27,507 bases of DNA from assembly GCA_038213835.1 (NCBI GenBank), contig JBBQSN010000021.1, positions 1 to 27,507 of the forward strand. Direction: 5' to 3'. Below, one piece after another: positions 16,780-24,736 of the stretch. Each line of letters starts with the position of its first letter. Within the stretch, counting starts at the first letter, position 1. Under the pieces are notes generated by a model, which ran no database searches, had not been told where the DNA came from, and was given only the letters and a program-made list of their open reading frames with translations. The position numbers were made by a program, and so were the translations under genes. The DNA comes from JBBQSN01 sp038213835 (lineage in GTDB: Bacteria > Actinomycetota > Actinomycetes > Actinomycetales > CAWJMD01).

Positions 16780-17020
16780 TACAGGCGTCGACCCGGCCAT
16801 CACCGGCGAGCCTCCGGAAGAACGGGGCTCCCGCCGGTGCGGGCGCCCCCAGTAGACCCGGACGGGACCGGCCCGTGATCTCACCGGACGAACGAGCGGC
16901 CCGACGCCGGCAGGTGGTGGCGGGCAAGCGAGGTGGTACCGCGGCGCCCCCGGATCCCCGGGAGCAGTCGTCCTCGCACCGAGATGTCCTGGGCGTCGGC
17001 CCAGGCCGTTCGAGGAGCGA
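16780..17020 (+). ncRNA. T-box riboswitch (translational, isoleucine) upstream of ileS
   Basis: The T-box sequence TGGTACCGCG is exact at 16934-16943, in GGTGGTACCGCGG. The short stem I region contains CATCACCGGCGAGCC with an ATC (Ile) triplet at 16799-16801, then CCGGAAGAACGG, and AGTAGACCCGGACGGG at 16851-16866 follows as in other actinobacterial ileS leaders. Uncharged tRNA-Ile would base-pair here and free the ribosome binding site. TCCTCG at 16971-16976 can pair with CGAGGA at 17011-17016, which overlaps the ileS Shine-Dalgarno GAGGAG; this fits the translation-controlling class known for actinobacterial ileS. A second ATC at 16772-16774 is probably upstream of the structured RNA. Confidence 0.9.
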
Positions 17021-17027
17021 GCACGAC

Positions 17028-20000
17028 ATGAGCGAGAGCACCTACCCGCAGGTCAGCACCGGCCCGAACCCCGACGAGGGTGTCCCGTCGTCGCCGCGGT
17101 TCCCGCAGATCGAGGCGGGCGTGCTCCGGTACTGGGGGCAGGACGACACCTTCGTCGCCAGCGTCGAGAACCGCTCCGCGGGCGAGGACGGCGCCAACGA
17201 GTTCGTCTTCTACGACGGCCCACCGTTCGCCAACGGGCTGCCGCACTACGGCCACCTGCTCACCGGCTACGTCAAGGACGTCGTCCCGCGCTACCAGACC
17301 ATGCGCGGTCGCCGGGTCGAGCGCCGGTTCGGCTGGGACACCCACGGCCTGCCCGCCGAGCTGGAGGCCGAGCGCGAGCTGGGCATCAAGGGCCGCGGCG
17401 ACGTCCTGGAGATGGGCATCGAGGTCTTCAACGACGCCTGCCGAACGTCGGTGCTGAAGTACACGAGGGAGTGGGAGGAGTACGTCACCCGCCAGGCCCG
17501 TTGGGTCGACTTCGAGAACGCCTACCGCACGCTCGACCTGCCGTACATGGAGAGCGTGATGTGGGCGTTCAAGACCCTGTACGACAAGGGCTGGGTGTAC
17601 GAGGGCTTCCGGGTGCTGCCGTACTGCTGGGTCGACGAGACCCCGCTGTCCAACCACGAGCTGCGGATGGACGAGGACGTCTACCAGGCGCGCCAGGACC
17701 CCTCGCTCACCGTCTGGTTCAAGCTCGAGACCGGCGAGCGGATCATGGCCTGGACGACCACGCCGTGGACGCTGCCGAGCAACCTCGCCGTCGCCGTGGG
17801 CCCCGACGTCGACTACGTGGTGGTCGAGCACGAGGGGGAGCGGTACGTCCTGGCCGAGGCCCGGCTGCACGCCTACGGGCGCGAGCTCGGCAAGGACGCC
17901 GGGGACCGGGTCGTCTCACGGCTCAAGGGTTCTGAGCTCGTCGGCCGTCGGTTCGAGCCACTCTTCGACTTCCTCACCGACACCGAGCGCTTCGGCACCG
18001 GCGAGGCCTGGCGGGTGCTGGACGGCGGCGACGAGGTCACGACAACCGACGGCACCGGCGTCGTGCACATGGCGCCTGCGTACGGCGAGGTCGACCAGAA
18101 GCTCTGCGAGGCCAGCGGTATCCCCACCGTGCTGACGGTCGACGACCGCGCCCGGTTCACCTCCGTGGTGCCGCCGTACGAGGGCCAGCAGGTCTTCGAG
18201 GCGAACCGGCACATCACCGCCGACCTGCGCGAGGCCGGCCACGTGGTGCGGTCCGAGACCTACGACCACTCCTACCCGCACTGCTGGCGCTGCCGGAACC
18301 CGTTGATCTACAAGGCCGTCTCGTCGTGGTTCGTCGAGGTCACGGCGTTCCGCGACCGGATGGTCGAGCTCAACGAGCAGATCACCTGGGTGCCCGAGCA
18401 CGTCAAGCACGGCCAGTTCGGCAAGTGGCTCTCCAACGCCCGCGACTGGTCGATCAGCCGGAACCGCTTCTGGGGCAGCCCGATCCCGATCTGGAAGTCT
18501 GACGACCCTACCTACCCGCGGGTCGACGCGTACGGCTCGGTGCAGGAGCTGCAGCGCGACTTCGGCGTGGAGGTCGCCGACCTGCATCGCCCGTTCGTCG
18601 ACGAGCTGACCCGTCCAAACCCGGACGACCCGACGGGGCGCTCCACCATGCGCCGGGTACCCGAGGTGCTCGACGTCTGGTTCGACTCCGGCTCGATGTC
18701 GTTCGCGCAGGTGCACTACCCGTTCGAGAACACCGAGTGGTTCGAGCACCACTTCCCGGGCGACTTCATCGTGGAGTACATCGGCCAGACCCGCGGCTGG
18801 TTCTACACGCTGCACGTGCTGGCGACGGCACTGTTCGATCGTCCGGCGTTCTCCTCGTGCGTGTCCCACGGGGTCGTGCTGGGCGACGACGGCCAGAAGA
18901 TGTCCAAGTCGCTGCGCAACTACCCCGACGTCAACGAGGTCTTCGACCGCGACGGCGCCGACGCGATGCGCTGGTTCCTCATGTCCAGCCCCATCCTGCG
19001 CGGTGGCAACCTGGTCGTCACCGAGCAGGCGATCCGGGACGGCGTGCGGCAGACGATGCTGCCGCTGTGGAGCACCTGGTCGTTCTTCGCCCTCTACGCG
19101 AACGTCGCCAACGGCGGTGCGGGCTACCGGGCGCGGTGGTCCACGGCGTCGGAGAACGTGCTCGACCGGTACCTGCTCTCGACCACGCGCTCGTTGGTCG
19201 AGCAGGTGCAGGCGGCGCTCGACGCCCTCGACGTCGCCGGTGCGTGCGACCTCGTGCGGTCCTACGTCGACACGCTCACCAACTGGTACGTGCGGCGCTC
19301 GCGGCAGCGGTTCTGGGACGAGGACACCGCCGCGTTCGACACCCTGTACACCTCGCTCGAGGTGCTCTGCCGGGTGGCCGCGCCACTGCTGCCCATGGTG
19401 ACCGAGGAGGTGTGGCGGGGGCTGACCGGTGGGCGCTCGGTGCACCTCACCGACTGGCCCGAGGCCGACGACCTGCCGTTCGACGAGGGCCTCGTCACGA
19501 CCATGGAGACGGTGCGCCAGGTGTGCTCGTCGACGCTGGCGATGCGCAAGGCGGAGGGCCTGCGGGTCCGTCTGCCCCTGCCGTCGCTCACCGTGGTGGC
19601 CTCCGGCGCACCCGATCTCGCGCCGTACGCCGACCTCGTCACGTACGAGGTCAACGTCCGGGAGCTGCGGCTGCTCGATCTCGCCGACGCCGGTGAGCAG
19701 GACCTCGGTATCGAGCGCCGGCTCGTGGTCCACGCGCGCGCCGCCGGTCCGCGTCTCGGCAAGGACGTCCAGCCGGCGATCCGCGGCTCGAAGTCCGGTG
19801 ACTGGTCGGTGGCCGACGACGGCGTCGTCACCTCGGGAGGGATCGCGCTGGAGGAGGGCGAGTACGAGCTCGAGACCGTGGTGCAGCAGGGGGAGGACGG
19901 CGGGTCGCAGGTCGTCGGTCTGCTGCCCGGCGGCGGCTTCGTGGTCCTCGACACCCACGTCACCCCCGAGCTCGCCGCGACCGGGCTGGCCAACGACGTG

Positions 20001-20249
20001 GTCCGGGTCGTGCAGCAGGCGCGCCGCGCCGGTGGCCTGCACGTCTCTGACCGGATCCGCCTGACCGTCACCGGGTCCACGACGGTGTGGGAGGCCGTGG
20101 TCAACCACCAGGACCTGCTCGTCGTCGAGACCCTCGCCGACAGCGTGGGTGTCAGCGGCGACCTCGAGGCGCTGCCGCTCGGCGACGGCGTCGTCGCGGC
20201 CACCGTCGGCGACGCGCAGCCGGTGCGGGTCAAGGTCGAGAAGCTGTGA
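17028..20249 (+). CDS. ileS: Isoleucyl-tRNA synthetase
   Basis: This 1073-aa class I synthetase charges tRNA-Ile. The HIGH motif is HYGH at 73-76 (ANGLPHYGHLLTG) and KMSKS is at 624-628 (DGQKMSKSLRNYP). The editing domain between them includes AWTTTPWTLPSNLAVAVG and GTGVVHMAPAYGEVD. Length and wording such as RRFGWDTHGLPAELEAE and EYIGQTRGWFYTLHVLATAL place it with the longer eukaryote-like IleRS type (type 2). That type is associated in the literature with tolerance of mupirocin. ATG 17028 has GAGGAG at 17012-17017. It is controlled by the T-box leader. The last 200 residues form the C-terminal anticodon-side extension. The LigD-like gene follows after 10 bp. Confidence 0.97.
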   Translation: MSESTYPQVSTGPNPDEGVPSSPRFPQIEAGVLRYWGQDDTFVASVENRSAGEDGANEFVFYDGPPFANGLPHYGHLLTGYVKDVVPRYQTMRGRRVERRFGWDTHGLPAELEAERELGIKGRGDVLEMGIEVFNDACRTSVLKYTREWEEYVTRQARWVDFENAYRTLDLPYMESVMWAFKTLYDKGWVYEGFRVLPYCWVDETPLSNHELRMDEDVYQARQDPSLTVWFKLETGERIMAWTTTPWTLPSNLAVAVGPDVDYVVVEHEGERYVLAEARLHAYGRELGKDAGDRVVSRLKGSELVGRRFEPLFDFLTDTERFGTGEAWRVLDGGDEVTTTDGTGVVHMAPAYGEVDQKLCEASGIPTVLTVDDRARFTSVVPPYEGQQVFEANRHITADLREAGHVVRSETYDHSYPHCWRCRNPLIYKAVSSWFVEVTAFRDRMVELNEQITWVPEHVKHGQFGKWLSNARDWSISRNRFWGSPIPIWKSDDPTYPRVDAYGSVQELQRDFGVEVADLHRPFVDELTRPNPDDPTGRSTMRRVPEVLDVWFDSGSMSFAQVHYPFENTEWFEHHFPGDFIVEYIGQTRGWFYTLHVLATALFDRPAFSSCVSHGVVLGDDGQKMSKSLRNYPDVNEVFDRDGADAMRWFLMSSPILRGGNLVVTEQAIRDGVRQTMLPLWSTWSFFALYANVANGGAGYRARWSTASENVLDRYLLSTTRSLVEQVQAALDALDVAGACDLVRSYVDTLTNWYVRRSRQRFWDEDTAAFDTLYTSLEVLCRVAAPLLPMVTEEVWRGLTGGRSVHLTDWPEADDLPFDEGLVTTMETVRQVCSSTLAMRKAEGLRVRLPLPSLTVVASGAPDLAPYADLVTYEVNVRELRLLDLADAGEQDLGIERRLVVHARAAGPRLGKDVQPAIRGSKSGDWSVADDGVVTSGGIALEEGEYELETVVQQGEDGGSQVVGLLPGGGFVVLDTHVTPELAATGLANDVVRVVQQARRAGGLHVSDRIRLTVTGSTTVWEAVVNHQDLLVVETLADSVGVSGDLEALPLGDGVVAATVGDAQPVRVKVEKL

Positions 20250-20259
20250 GCCTGCCGTC

Positions 20260-20667
20260 GTGAGCAGCACGGTCGGGGAGCGGCGGTTCGTCCTGCACGA
20301 CCACCGTCGTCCCCGGCCGCACTTCGACCTGCGCCTCGAGGAGGACGGCGTGCTGCGCAGCTGGGCCGTCCCGAAGGGGCTGCCGGACGACCCCGCACGC
20401 GACCGGCTCGCGGTGGCCGTCGACGACCACGACCTCGACCACGTCGACTTCGAGGACGAGCACAAGTCGATCGCCGACGAGGGGACCTGGATCGACGAGG
20501 ACCGCACCGGGCGCCGGATGGTCTTCACCCTGCACGGCCGTGGCGGCGTGCGCCGCTACGCCCTGATCCACACCGGCGACGAGCAGTGGCTGCTGCACCT
20601 GACCAAGGACCAGCCCGACCAGGACCGAGCACGGCTGCGGGCAGAAGTGCCCGCGAAGGACCGATGA
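20260..20667 (+). CDS. Stand-alone DNA ligase D-type 3'-phosphoesterase domain protein
   Basis: The 135-aa protein consists of the 3'-phosphoesterase (PE) domain that in LigD trims 3'-phosphate or ribonucleotide ends during non-homologous end joining. The family block is visible as FVLHDHRRPRPHFDLRLEED, with metal-binding and catalytic His/Asp/Arg residues, followed by GVLRSWAVPKGLP. Later blocks are WIDEDRTGRRMVFTLHG and YALIHTGDEQWLLHLTKD. No ligase or primase domain is attached and none is nearby in the window. GTG 20260 lies 10 bp after ileS stop, so it probably depends on ileS transcription. Whether it works with a separate LigD/Ku or in single-strand break repair is unknown. Confidence 0.88.
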   Translation: MSSTVGERRFVLHDHRRPRPHFDLRLEEDGVLRSWAVPKGLPDDPARDRLAVAVDDHDLDHVDFEDEHKSIADEGTWIDEDRTGRRMVFTLHGRGGVRRYALIHTGDEQWLLHLTKDQPDQDRARLRAEVPAKDR

Positions 20668-20716
20668 GCGCTCGTCACGACGGACGTGCCCGCGCGTGTG
20701 CTCGCGCTGGGGGTGG
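20668..20716. other. Convergent 49-bp gap
   Basis: The gap between the phosphoesterase stop and the flavodoxin-family stop contains no T-tract and no convincing hairpin, so no terminator could be identified here. Confidence 0.3.
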
Positions 20717-21454
20717 TCAGCGGTACTCGGGGTTGTGCGAGTGCGGGTTGTGCAGGCCGAAGTGCTGGCCGTCCTTCCACGCCTCGGGGAGGTTGCCGTA
20801 GGCCGGGTAGCCGCCGTCGGCCTTCAGCATCCTCGCGAGGTGCAGCAGGTTGTAGGTCATGAACGTGACGTTGCGGTTGGTGAAGTCGTTCTCCGGGCCG
20901 CCGGAGCCGTCGTCGAGGTAGCTGGGGCCGGGTCCGACCTCACCGATCCAGCCGGCGTCGGCCTGCGGCGGGACCGTGTAGCCGAGGTGCTGCAGGCTGT
21001 AGAGCAGGTTCATCGCGCAGTGCTTGACGCCGTCCTCGTTGCCGGTGACCAGGCAGCCTCCCGCCTTGCCGTAGTAGGACCACTGGCCCTGCGGGTTGAG
21101 GTCTGAGGAGTTCCCGTAGAGCCGCTCGACCACGCGCTTGGTGACCGAGGAGTTGTCGCCCAGCCAGATCGGGCCGGCCAGCACCAGCACGTCGGCGGCC
21201 ATCACCCGCTCGTACAGGGCGGGCCACTCGTCCGTGGCGGCCCCGTGCTCGGTCATGTCGGGGTAGATGCCGGTGGCGATGTCGTGGTCGACCGCGCGGA
21301 TCTGGTCGACCTCGACACCGAGGCCGGTCATGAGCGCGGCGCTGAGGTCGACCAGGCCCTGGGTGTTGCTGGTCTGCGGCGAGGGCTTCAGCGTGCAGTT
21401 GACGAACAGGGCGGTCAGGCCGGAGAAGTCGGGAGCGTCGCTCGTGGAGGTCAT
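20717..21454 (-). CDS. Flavodoxin-family NAD(P)H-dependent oxidoreductase
   Basis: The 245-aa product is a predicted cytosolic flavoprotein reductase. The N-terminal strand ALFVNCTLKPSPQTSNTQGL is the FMN-phosphate loop, followed by VLVLAGPIWLGDNSSVTKRV (second flavin loop) and KAGGCLVTGNEDGVKHCAMN. The order and length match the NADPH-dependent FMN reductase/flavodoxin-2 family. The electron acceptor cannot be inferred. ATG 21454 was chosen because family homology begins soon after, and because TACCGT (21465-21460) places a -10 box five bases upstream, implying a leaderless mRNA. An in-frame ATG at 21502 would overlap the divergent gene and is less likely. Divergent from the endonuclease gene, 40 bp apart. 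Confidence 0.9.
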   Translation of the reverse strand: MTSTSDAPDFSGLTALFVNCTLKPSPQTSNTQGLVDLSAALMTGLGVEVDQIRAVDHDIATGIYPDMTEHGAATDEWPALYERVMAADVLVLAGPIWLGDNSSVTKRVVERLYGNSSDLNPQGQWSYYGKAGGCLVTGNEDGVKHCAMNLLYSLQHLGYTVPPQADAGWIGEVGPGPSYLDDGSGGPENDFTNRNVTFMTYNLLHLARMLKADGGYPAYGNLPEAWKDGQHFGLHNPHSHNPEYR

Positions 21455-21459
21455 GCTCG

Positions 21460-21465
21460 ACGGTA
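21460..21465 (-). promoter_or_regulatory. Candidate -10 box of the flavodoxin-family gene (leaderless)
   Basis: TACCGT on the minus strand lies five bases before ATG 21454. There is no Shine-Dalgarno sequence between them. This mirrors the arrangement of the divergent endonuclease promoter. Confidence 0.4.
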
Positions 21466-21481
21466 GGTCGGACCCGCTGGT

Positions 21482-21487
21482 TACGCT
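21482..21487 (+). promoter_or_regulatory. Candidate -10 box of nfo (leaderless)
   Basis: TACGCT (TANNNT) ends seven bases before the ATG at 21495, so transcription would start at or next to the start codon. No ribosome binding site is present, consistent with a leaderless mRNA. Confidence 0.45.
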
Positions 21488-21494
21488 CCCTGTC

Positions 21495-22292
21495 ATGGCC
21501 ACGACCCTCGTCCTCGGCGTCCACGCCGGTGCCCGCCACGACGACGCCGACCCGGTGGCGGAGGCGAAGGCGTCCGGTGCGGGAGCGGTGCAGATCTTCC
21601 TGGCCGACCCGCAGGACTGGAAGGCGCCGAAACCGCACCCGCACGCCGAGTCCCTGCGCGCCAGCGGCCTCGACGTCTACGTGCACGCCCCGTACGCGCT
21701 CAACGTCGCCACCTCGAACAACCGGATCCGGATCCCGAGCCGCAAGCTGCTGCTCCAGCACGCCACGATGGCGGCCGAGATCGGCGCGAAGGGCCTCGTG
21801 GTCCACGGCGGGCACGTGCTGGCCGAGGACGACCCCGAGGTCGGGTTCGGAAACTGGCGCAAGGCGTTCGAGCGGCAGGCGGCCGACGGCGGCTTCCCCG
21901 TCCCGGTCCTGATCGAGAACACCGCGGGCGGCGACAAGGCGATGGCGCGGCGGCTCGACGCCATCACGGCCCTCTGGGACGCGGTCGGCGAGTTCGGTGC
22001 CGGCCTGGTCCTGGACACCTGCCACGCCCACGCCGGCGGGCTCGACCTCGCCACGGTCGTCGACGACGTCCGGGTCGTCACCGGCCGGATCGACCTGGTG
22101 CACTGCAACAACTCTCGCGACGGCTTCGACTCCGGCCGCGACCGGCACGCGCCGCTCGCCGACGGCGAGATCGAGACCGCCGCCCTGGTCGAGGTCGTCC
22201 GCGCCGCGGGCGCCCCGGTCATCCTCGAGACACCCGGCGGACCGGCCGAGCGGGCCACCGAGATCGCGCTGCTGCGGGACGCGCTCGGCTGA
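21495..22292 (+). CDS. nfo: Endonuclease IV (apurinic/apyrimidinic endonuclease)
   Basis: The 265-aa TIM-barrel enzyme incises DNA at abasic sites during base-excision repair. The metal-binding blocks of the family are present in order: VYVHAPYALNVATSNNRIR, GAKGLVVHGGHV, VLIENTAGGDKAMARR, GLVLDTCHAHAGG, IDLVHCNNSRDGFDSGRDRH followed by APLADGEI, and VILETPGG. Their His, Glu and Asp residues would hold the trinuclear zinc centre. Length is slightly below the E. coli enzyme. ATG 21495 is preceded by a -10 box at seven bases. Its neighbour across the ileS side is another DNA-end processing enzyme, but there is no operon with it. Confidence 0.95.
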   Translation: MATTLVLGVHAGARHDDADPVAEAKASGAGAVQIFLADPQDWKAPKPHPHAESLRASGLDVYVHAPYALNVATSNNRIRIPSRKLLLQHATMAAEIGAKGLVVHGGHVLAEDDPEVGFGNWRKAFERQAADGGFPVPVLIENTAGGDKAMARRLDAITALWDAVGEFGAGLVLDTCHAHAGGLDLATVVDDVRVVTGRIDLVHCNNSRDGFDSGRDRHAPLADGEIETAALVEVVRAAGAPVILETPGGPAERATEIALLRDALG

Positions 22293-22338
22293 GGTCGGGC
22301 CCGCCCCGCTCCGGACGGAGCGAGCGCCTCGTGCTCGG

Positions 22339-22344
22339 TAGGCT
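22339..22344 (+). promoter_or_regulatory. Candidate -10 box of folC (leaderless)
   Basis: TAGGCT (TANNNT) ends six bases before the GTG at 22351. The intervening GGGGGC leaves no room for a leader, so the mRNA may be leaderless, as proposed for the preceding promoter pair. Confidence 0.4.
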
Positions 22345-22350
22345 GGGGGC

Positions 22351-23862
22351 GTGAGCACCGGCCGGGACGACGAGGACATCGAGCGCACCCGACTGCTGCA
22401 GGACCGGGTCCGCCAACGCGACGAGCGTGACGAGCGCCGGGCCCGTCGCGCAGTGCGCCAGGAGGCCGACGCCGCCCGGGTCCGCGACGTCTACGCCGAG
22501 CTGCTGCGCCGGGCACCTGAGAGCGCGATGCAACCGCGGCTGGACCCCGTCCGGGCGGTCTGCGAGCTGCTCGGCGACCCGCAGCGCGCGCACCCGGTCA
22601 TCCACCTCACCGGCACCAACGGGAAGACCTCCACGGCGCGGATGGTCGAGCGGCTGCTGCGCGAGCACAACCTGCGCACCGGGCGGTTCACCAGCCCGCA
22701 CCTGCACACCGTCACCGAGCGGATCAGCATCGACGGCCGGCCGGTGCCCGACTCCGTCTTCGCCGACACCTGGGACGAGGTCGCGCCCCTGGTCGCGATG
22801 GTCGACGGCCGGCTGCTCGCCGACGACGAGCCGGCCCTGACCTACTTCGAGGTGCTCACCTGCATGGCCTTCGCGGCCTTCGCCGACAGCCCGGTCGACG
22901 TCGCCGTGGTCGAGGTCGGGCTCGGTGGCACCTGGGACGCCACGAACGTCGCCGAGGCCACCGTCGCGGTCGTGCTGCCGATCTCGCTCGACCACACCCA
23001 GATGATGGGCGACACGGTCGCGCAGATCGCCGAGGAGAAGGCCGGCATCTTCACCGAGGGCGGCTACGTCGTGATGGCCGACCAGCCGGCCGCCGCCGCC
23101 GAGGTACTGCTGCGGCGCGCGGTCGAGAGCGGCTCCACCGTCTCGCGCGAGGGCCCCGAGTTCGGCGTCGTGCGGCGCTCGGTGGCGCTGGGCGGGCAGC
23201 AGGTCACGGTGCAGGGCGTGGCGGGGGAGTACACCGACCTGTTCCTGCCTCTGCACGGCCCGCACCAGGCCCAGAACCTCGCCGTCGCGATCGCGACCGT
23301 CGAGGCCTTCCTCGGCAACGGCAACCAGCGGCTCGACCCCGAGATCGTGCACGCCGCCGTCTCCGACATGTCCTCCCCGGGACGCCTGGAGCTGGTGCGT
23401 CCCAGCCCGGCCACGGTGATCGACGCCGCCCACAACGTCGGGGGGATGCTCGCCCTGGTGCGCTCCCTCGACGAGGCGTTCTCGTTCCGGCACCTGGTCG
23501 GCGTCGTCGGCGTGCTGCGCGACAAGGACGCCGAGGCGATGCTCGAGATCCTCGAGCCGGCCCTGGACGAGGTGGTGATCACCCGCTCCGGCTCCGACCG
23601 GGCGGTGCCGGTCGACGACCTCGCCGAGCTCGCCTCCGACATCTTCGGCGAGGACCGCGTGCACGCCGTCGGACGGCTGGACGAGGCGATCGTGCTCGCC
23701 GTCAACCTCGCCGAGGCGGGGGTCGCGCACGAGGAGGGGCACGGAGCCGGCGTCCTCGTCACGGGGTCGGTCACGGTCGCCGGTGAGGCCCGGCTGCTGC
23801 TGCGGGCCCCGGCGGTCGACGTCGACCAGGGCCTGGAGCACGAGCAGGAGGAGCTGTCGTGA
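22351..23862 (+). CDS. folC: Bifunctional folylpolyglutamate / dihydrofolate synthase
   Basis: The 503-aa Mur-ligase-family enzyme adds glutamate to dihydropteroate and to folates. The ATP-binding loop GTNGKTST lies at 88-95 (HLTGTNGKTSTARMVERLL). FTSPHLHTVTERISIDG, VVEVGLGGTWDATNV, ISLDHTQMMGDTVAQIAEEK (the metal/lysine loop) and VIDAAHNVGGM are all present. The N-terminus carries about 60 extra residues that are highly charged (LLQDRVRQRDERDERRARRA) and probably a helix; the classic family length is 420-460. The GTG at 22351 fits the nearby -10 box; a later start near residue 43-60 is possible. The TGA overlaps the next gene's GTG. Confidence 0.95.
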   Translation: MSTGRDDEDIERTRLLQDRVRQRDERDERRARRAVRQEADAARVRDVYAELLRRAPESAMQPRLDPVRAVCELLGDPQRAHPVIHLTGTNGKTSTARMVERLLREHNLRTGRFTSPHLHTVTERISIDGRPVPDSVFADTWDEVAPLVAMVDGRLLADDEPALTYFEVLTCMAFAAFADSPVDVAVVEVGLGGTWDATNVAEATVAVVLPISLDHTQMMGDTVAQIAEEKAGIFTEGGYVVMADQPAAAAEVLLRRAVESGSTVSREGPEFGVVRRSVALGGQQVTVQGVAGEYTDLFLPLHGPHQAQNLAVAIATVEAFLGNGNQRLDPEIVHAAVSDMSSPGRLELVRPSPATVIDAAHNVGGMLALVRSLDEAFSFRHLVGVVGVLRDKDAEAMLEILEPALDEVVITRSGSDRAVPVDDLAELASDIFGEDRVHAVGRLDEAIVLAVNLAEAGVAHEEGHGAGVLVTGSVTVAGEARLLLRAPAVDVDQGLEHEQEELS

Positions 23863-24143
23863 GCCTGGCGGGGGACGTCTACGTCGCGGAGCTGGTCAAT
23901 CGCGAGCACCATGGGCTGCGCAAGGCGTGGTTCTCGACCCGGACGCTGGCCGCCGAGGCCGCAGGCGGCTTCCTGCCCGAACCGCGCTCGGCCGACGTCG
24001 TCATCCGCCTTCACACCTCGTCCCACCCGATGGCGCGGATCGCGGTCGACACCAACGATGCCCACGACGTGCTGAACAAGGTGCAGGACGACCTGGACTC
24101 GCTCGACGTCGCCACCTTCCACGAGCAGTGGGGTCTACGGTGA
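23859..24143 (+). CDS. Small conserved-looking protein of unknown function coupled to folC
   Basis: The 94-aa product was not recognised. GTG 23859 overlaps the folC stop (GTGA), so translation is coupled. Coding quality is good: third positions are almost all G/C, and the sequence (DVYVAELVNREHHGLRKAWF, later DVVIRLHTSSHPMARIAVDT) alternates like a small alpha/beta domain. It has no signal, membrane segment or metal motif. The tail DVLNKVQDDLDSLDVATFHE is a likely amphipathic helix. Its place between folC and DUF4233 suggests a house-keeping role, but none can be named. Confidence 0.75.
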   Translation: MSLAGDVYVAELVNREHHGLRKAWFSTRTLAAEAAGGFLPEPRSADVVIRLHTSSHPMARIAVDTNDAHDVLNKVQDDLDSLDVATFHEQWGLR

Positions 24144-24150
24144 CCGCGCC

Positions 24151-24504
24151 GTGAGAGCACGCCTGGCGGCGACCGGTCTGGCGCTGGAGGCGTTCCTCGT
24201 CTTCTTCGCGACCCTGGCCGCGAGCGCTCTCAGCGACCTGCCGGGCAGGACGCTCTGGATCGGCGGTGGCGTGCTGATCCTGGTGTGCCTGCTGGCCGCC
24301 GGGGTGGTGCGGCGTCCCGGCGGCATCGCCATCGGCTGGGTCGTCCAGGTCCTGGTGATCGCCACCGGGTTCGTGCTGCCGGCGATGGCGGTCCTCGGCG
24401 TGGTCTTCGCGGCCCTCTACGGCTGGTTCGTCGTGCTCGGCGGCCGGATCGACCGCGAGCGGGCCGAGCCTCAGGGACCGGGACGGACCAGCCCCGTCTC
24501 GTAA
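24151..24504 (+). CDS. DUF4233 membrane protein
   Basis: The 117-aa integral membrane protein has four hydrophobic segments (LALEAFLVFFATLAASAL, LWIGGGVLILVCLLAAGVV, IGWVVQVLVIATGFVLPAMA, VLGVVFAALYGWFVVLGG). The pattern and position directly downstream of folC are those of DUF4233, an actinobacterial family with no known function. The GTG start at 24151 is seven bases after the preceding stop. TACGGT at 24136-24141 could be a local -10 box. The C-terminus extends 33 bp past the stop codon of an opposite-strand remnant that begins at 24471. Confidence 0.85.
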   Translation: MRARLAATGLALEAFLVFFATLAASALSDLPGRTLWIGGGVLILVCLLAAGVVRRPGGIAIGWVVQVLVIATGFVLPAMAVLGVVFAALYGWFVVLGGRIDRERAEPQGPGRTSPVS

Positions 24505-24675
24505 GCCAGCACGACGGCCTGCACGCGGTCGCGCAGGTTCAGCTTGGTCAGGATGCGCCCCACGTGCGTCGTGACGGTCTGCTCGGCCAGGACCAGCCGG
24601 CCGGCGATCTCCTGGTTCGACAGCCCGCCCCCGGCCAGCTCGAGCACCTCGTGCTCGCGGGGTCAGCGAGGCCAT
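24471..24675 (-). pseudogene. LuxR-type response regulator, C-terminal HTH remnant
   Basis: The minus strand encodes the end of a NarL/LuxR-family DNA-binding domain: PREHEVLELAGGGLSNQEIA, then GRLVLAEQTVTTHVGRILTK, then LNLRDRVQAVVLAYETGLVR and a TGA at 24473-24471. An ATGGCCTCGCTGACCCCG at 24675 supplies the expected LTPRE lead-in but in another frame. Two bases of a CGCG run seem missing near 24658-24662, leaving a stop just upstream. The receiver domain (about 120 residues) is absent; the bases beyond 24676 belong to an unrelated gene piece. This is therefore a truncated and frameshifted leftover. Confidence 0.8.
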
Positions 24676-24736
24676 CGACGGCGGACGCGGACCGGCCGCC
24701 CCCGTCGCCGCGACCGGCCGACCGGCCACCGCCCCG

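Noticed and set aside
17916..20528. 870-codon minus-strand open frame opposite ileS
   Set aside because: It is an antisense shadow of ileS, His/Arg/Val-rich with no recognisable family.
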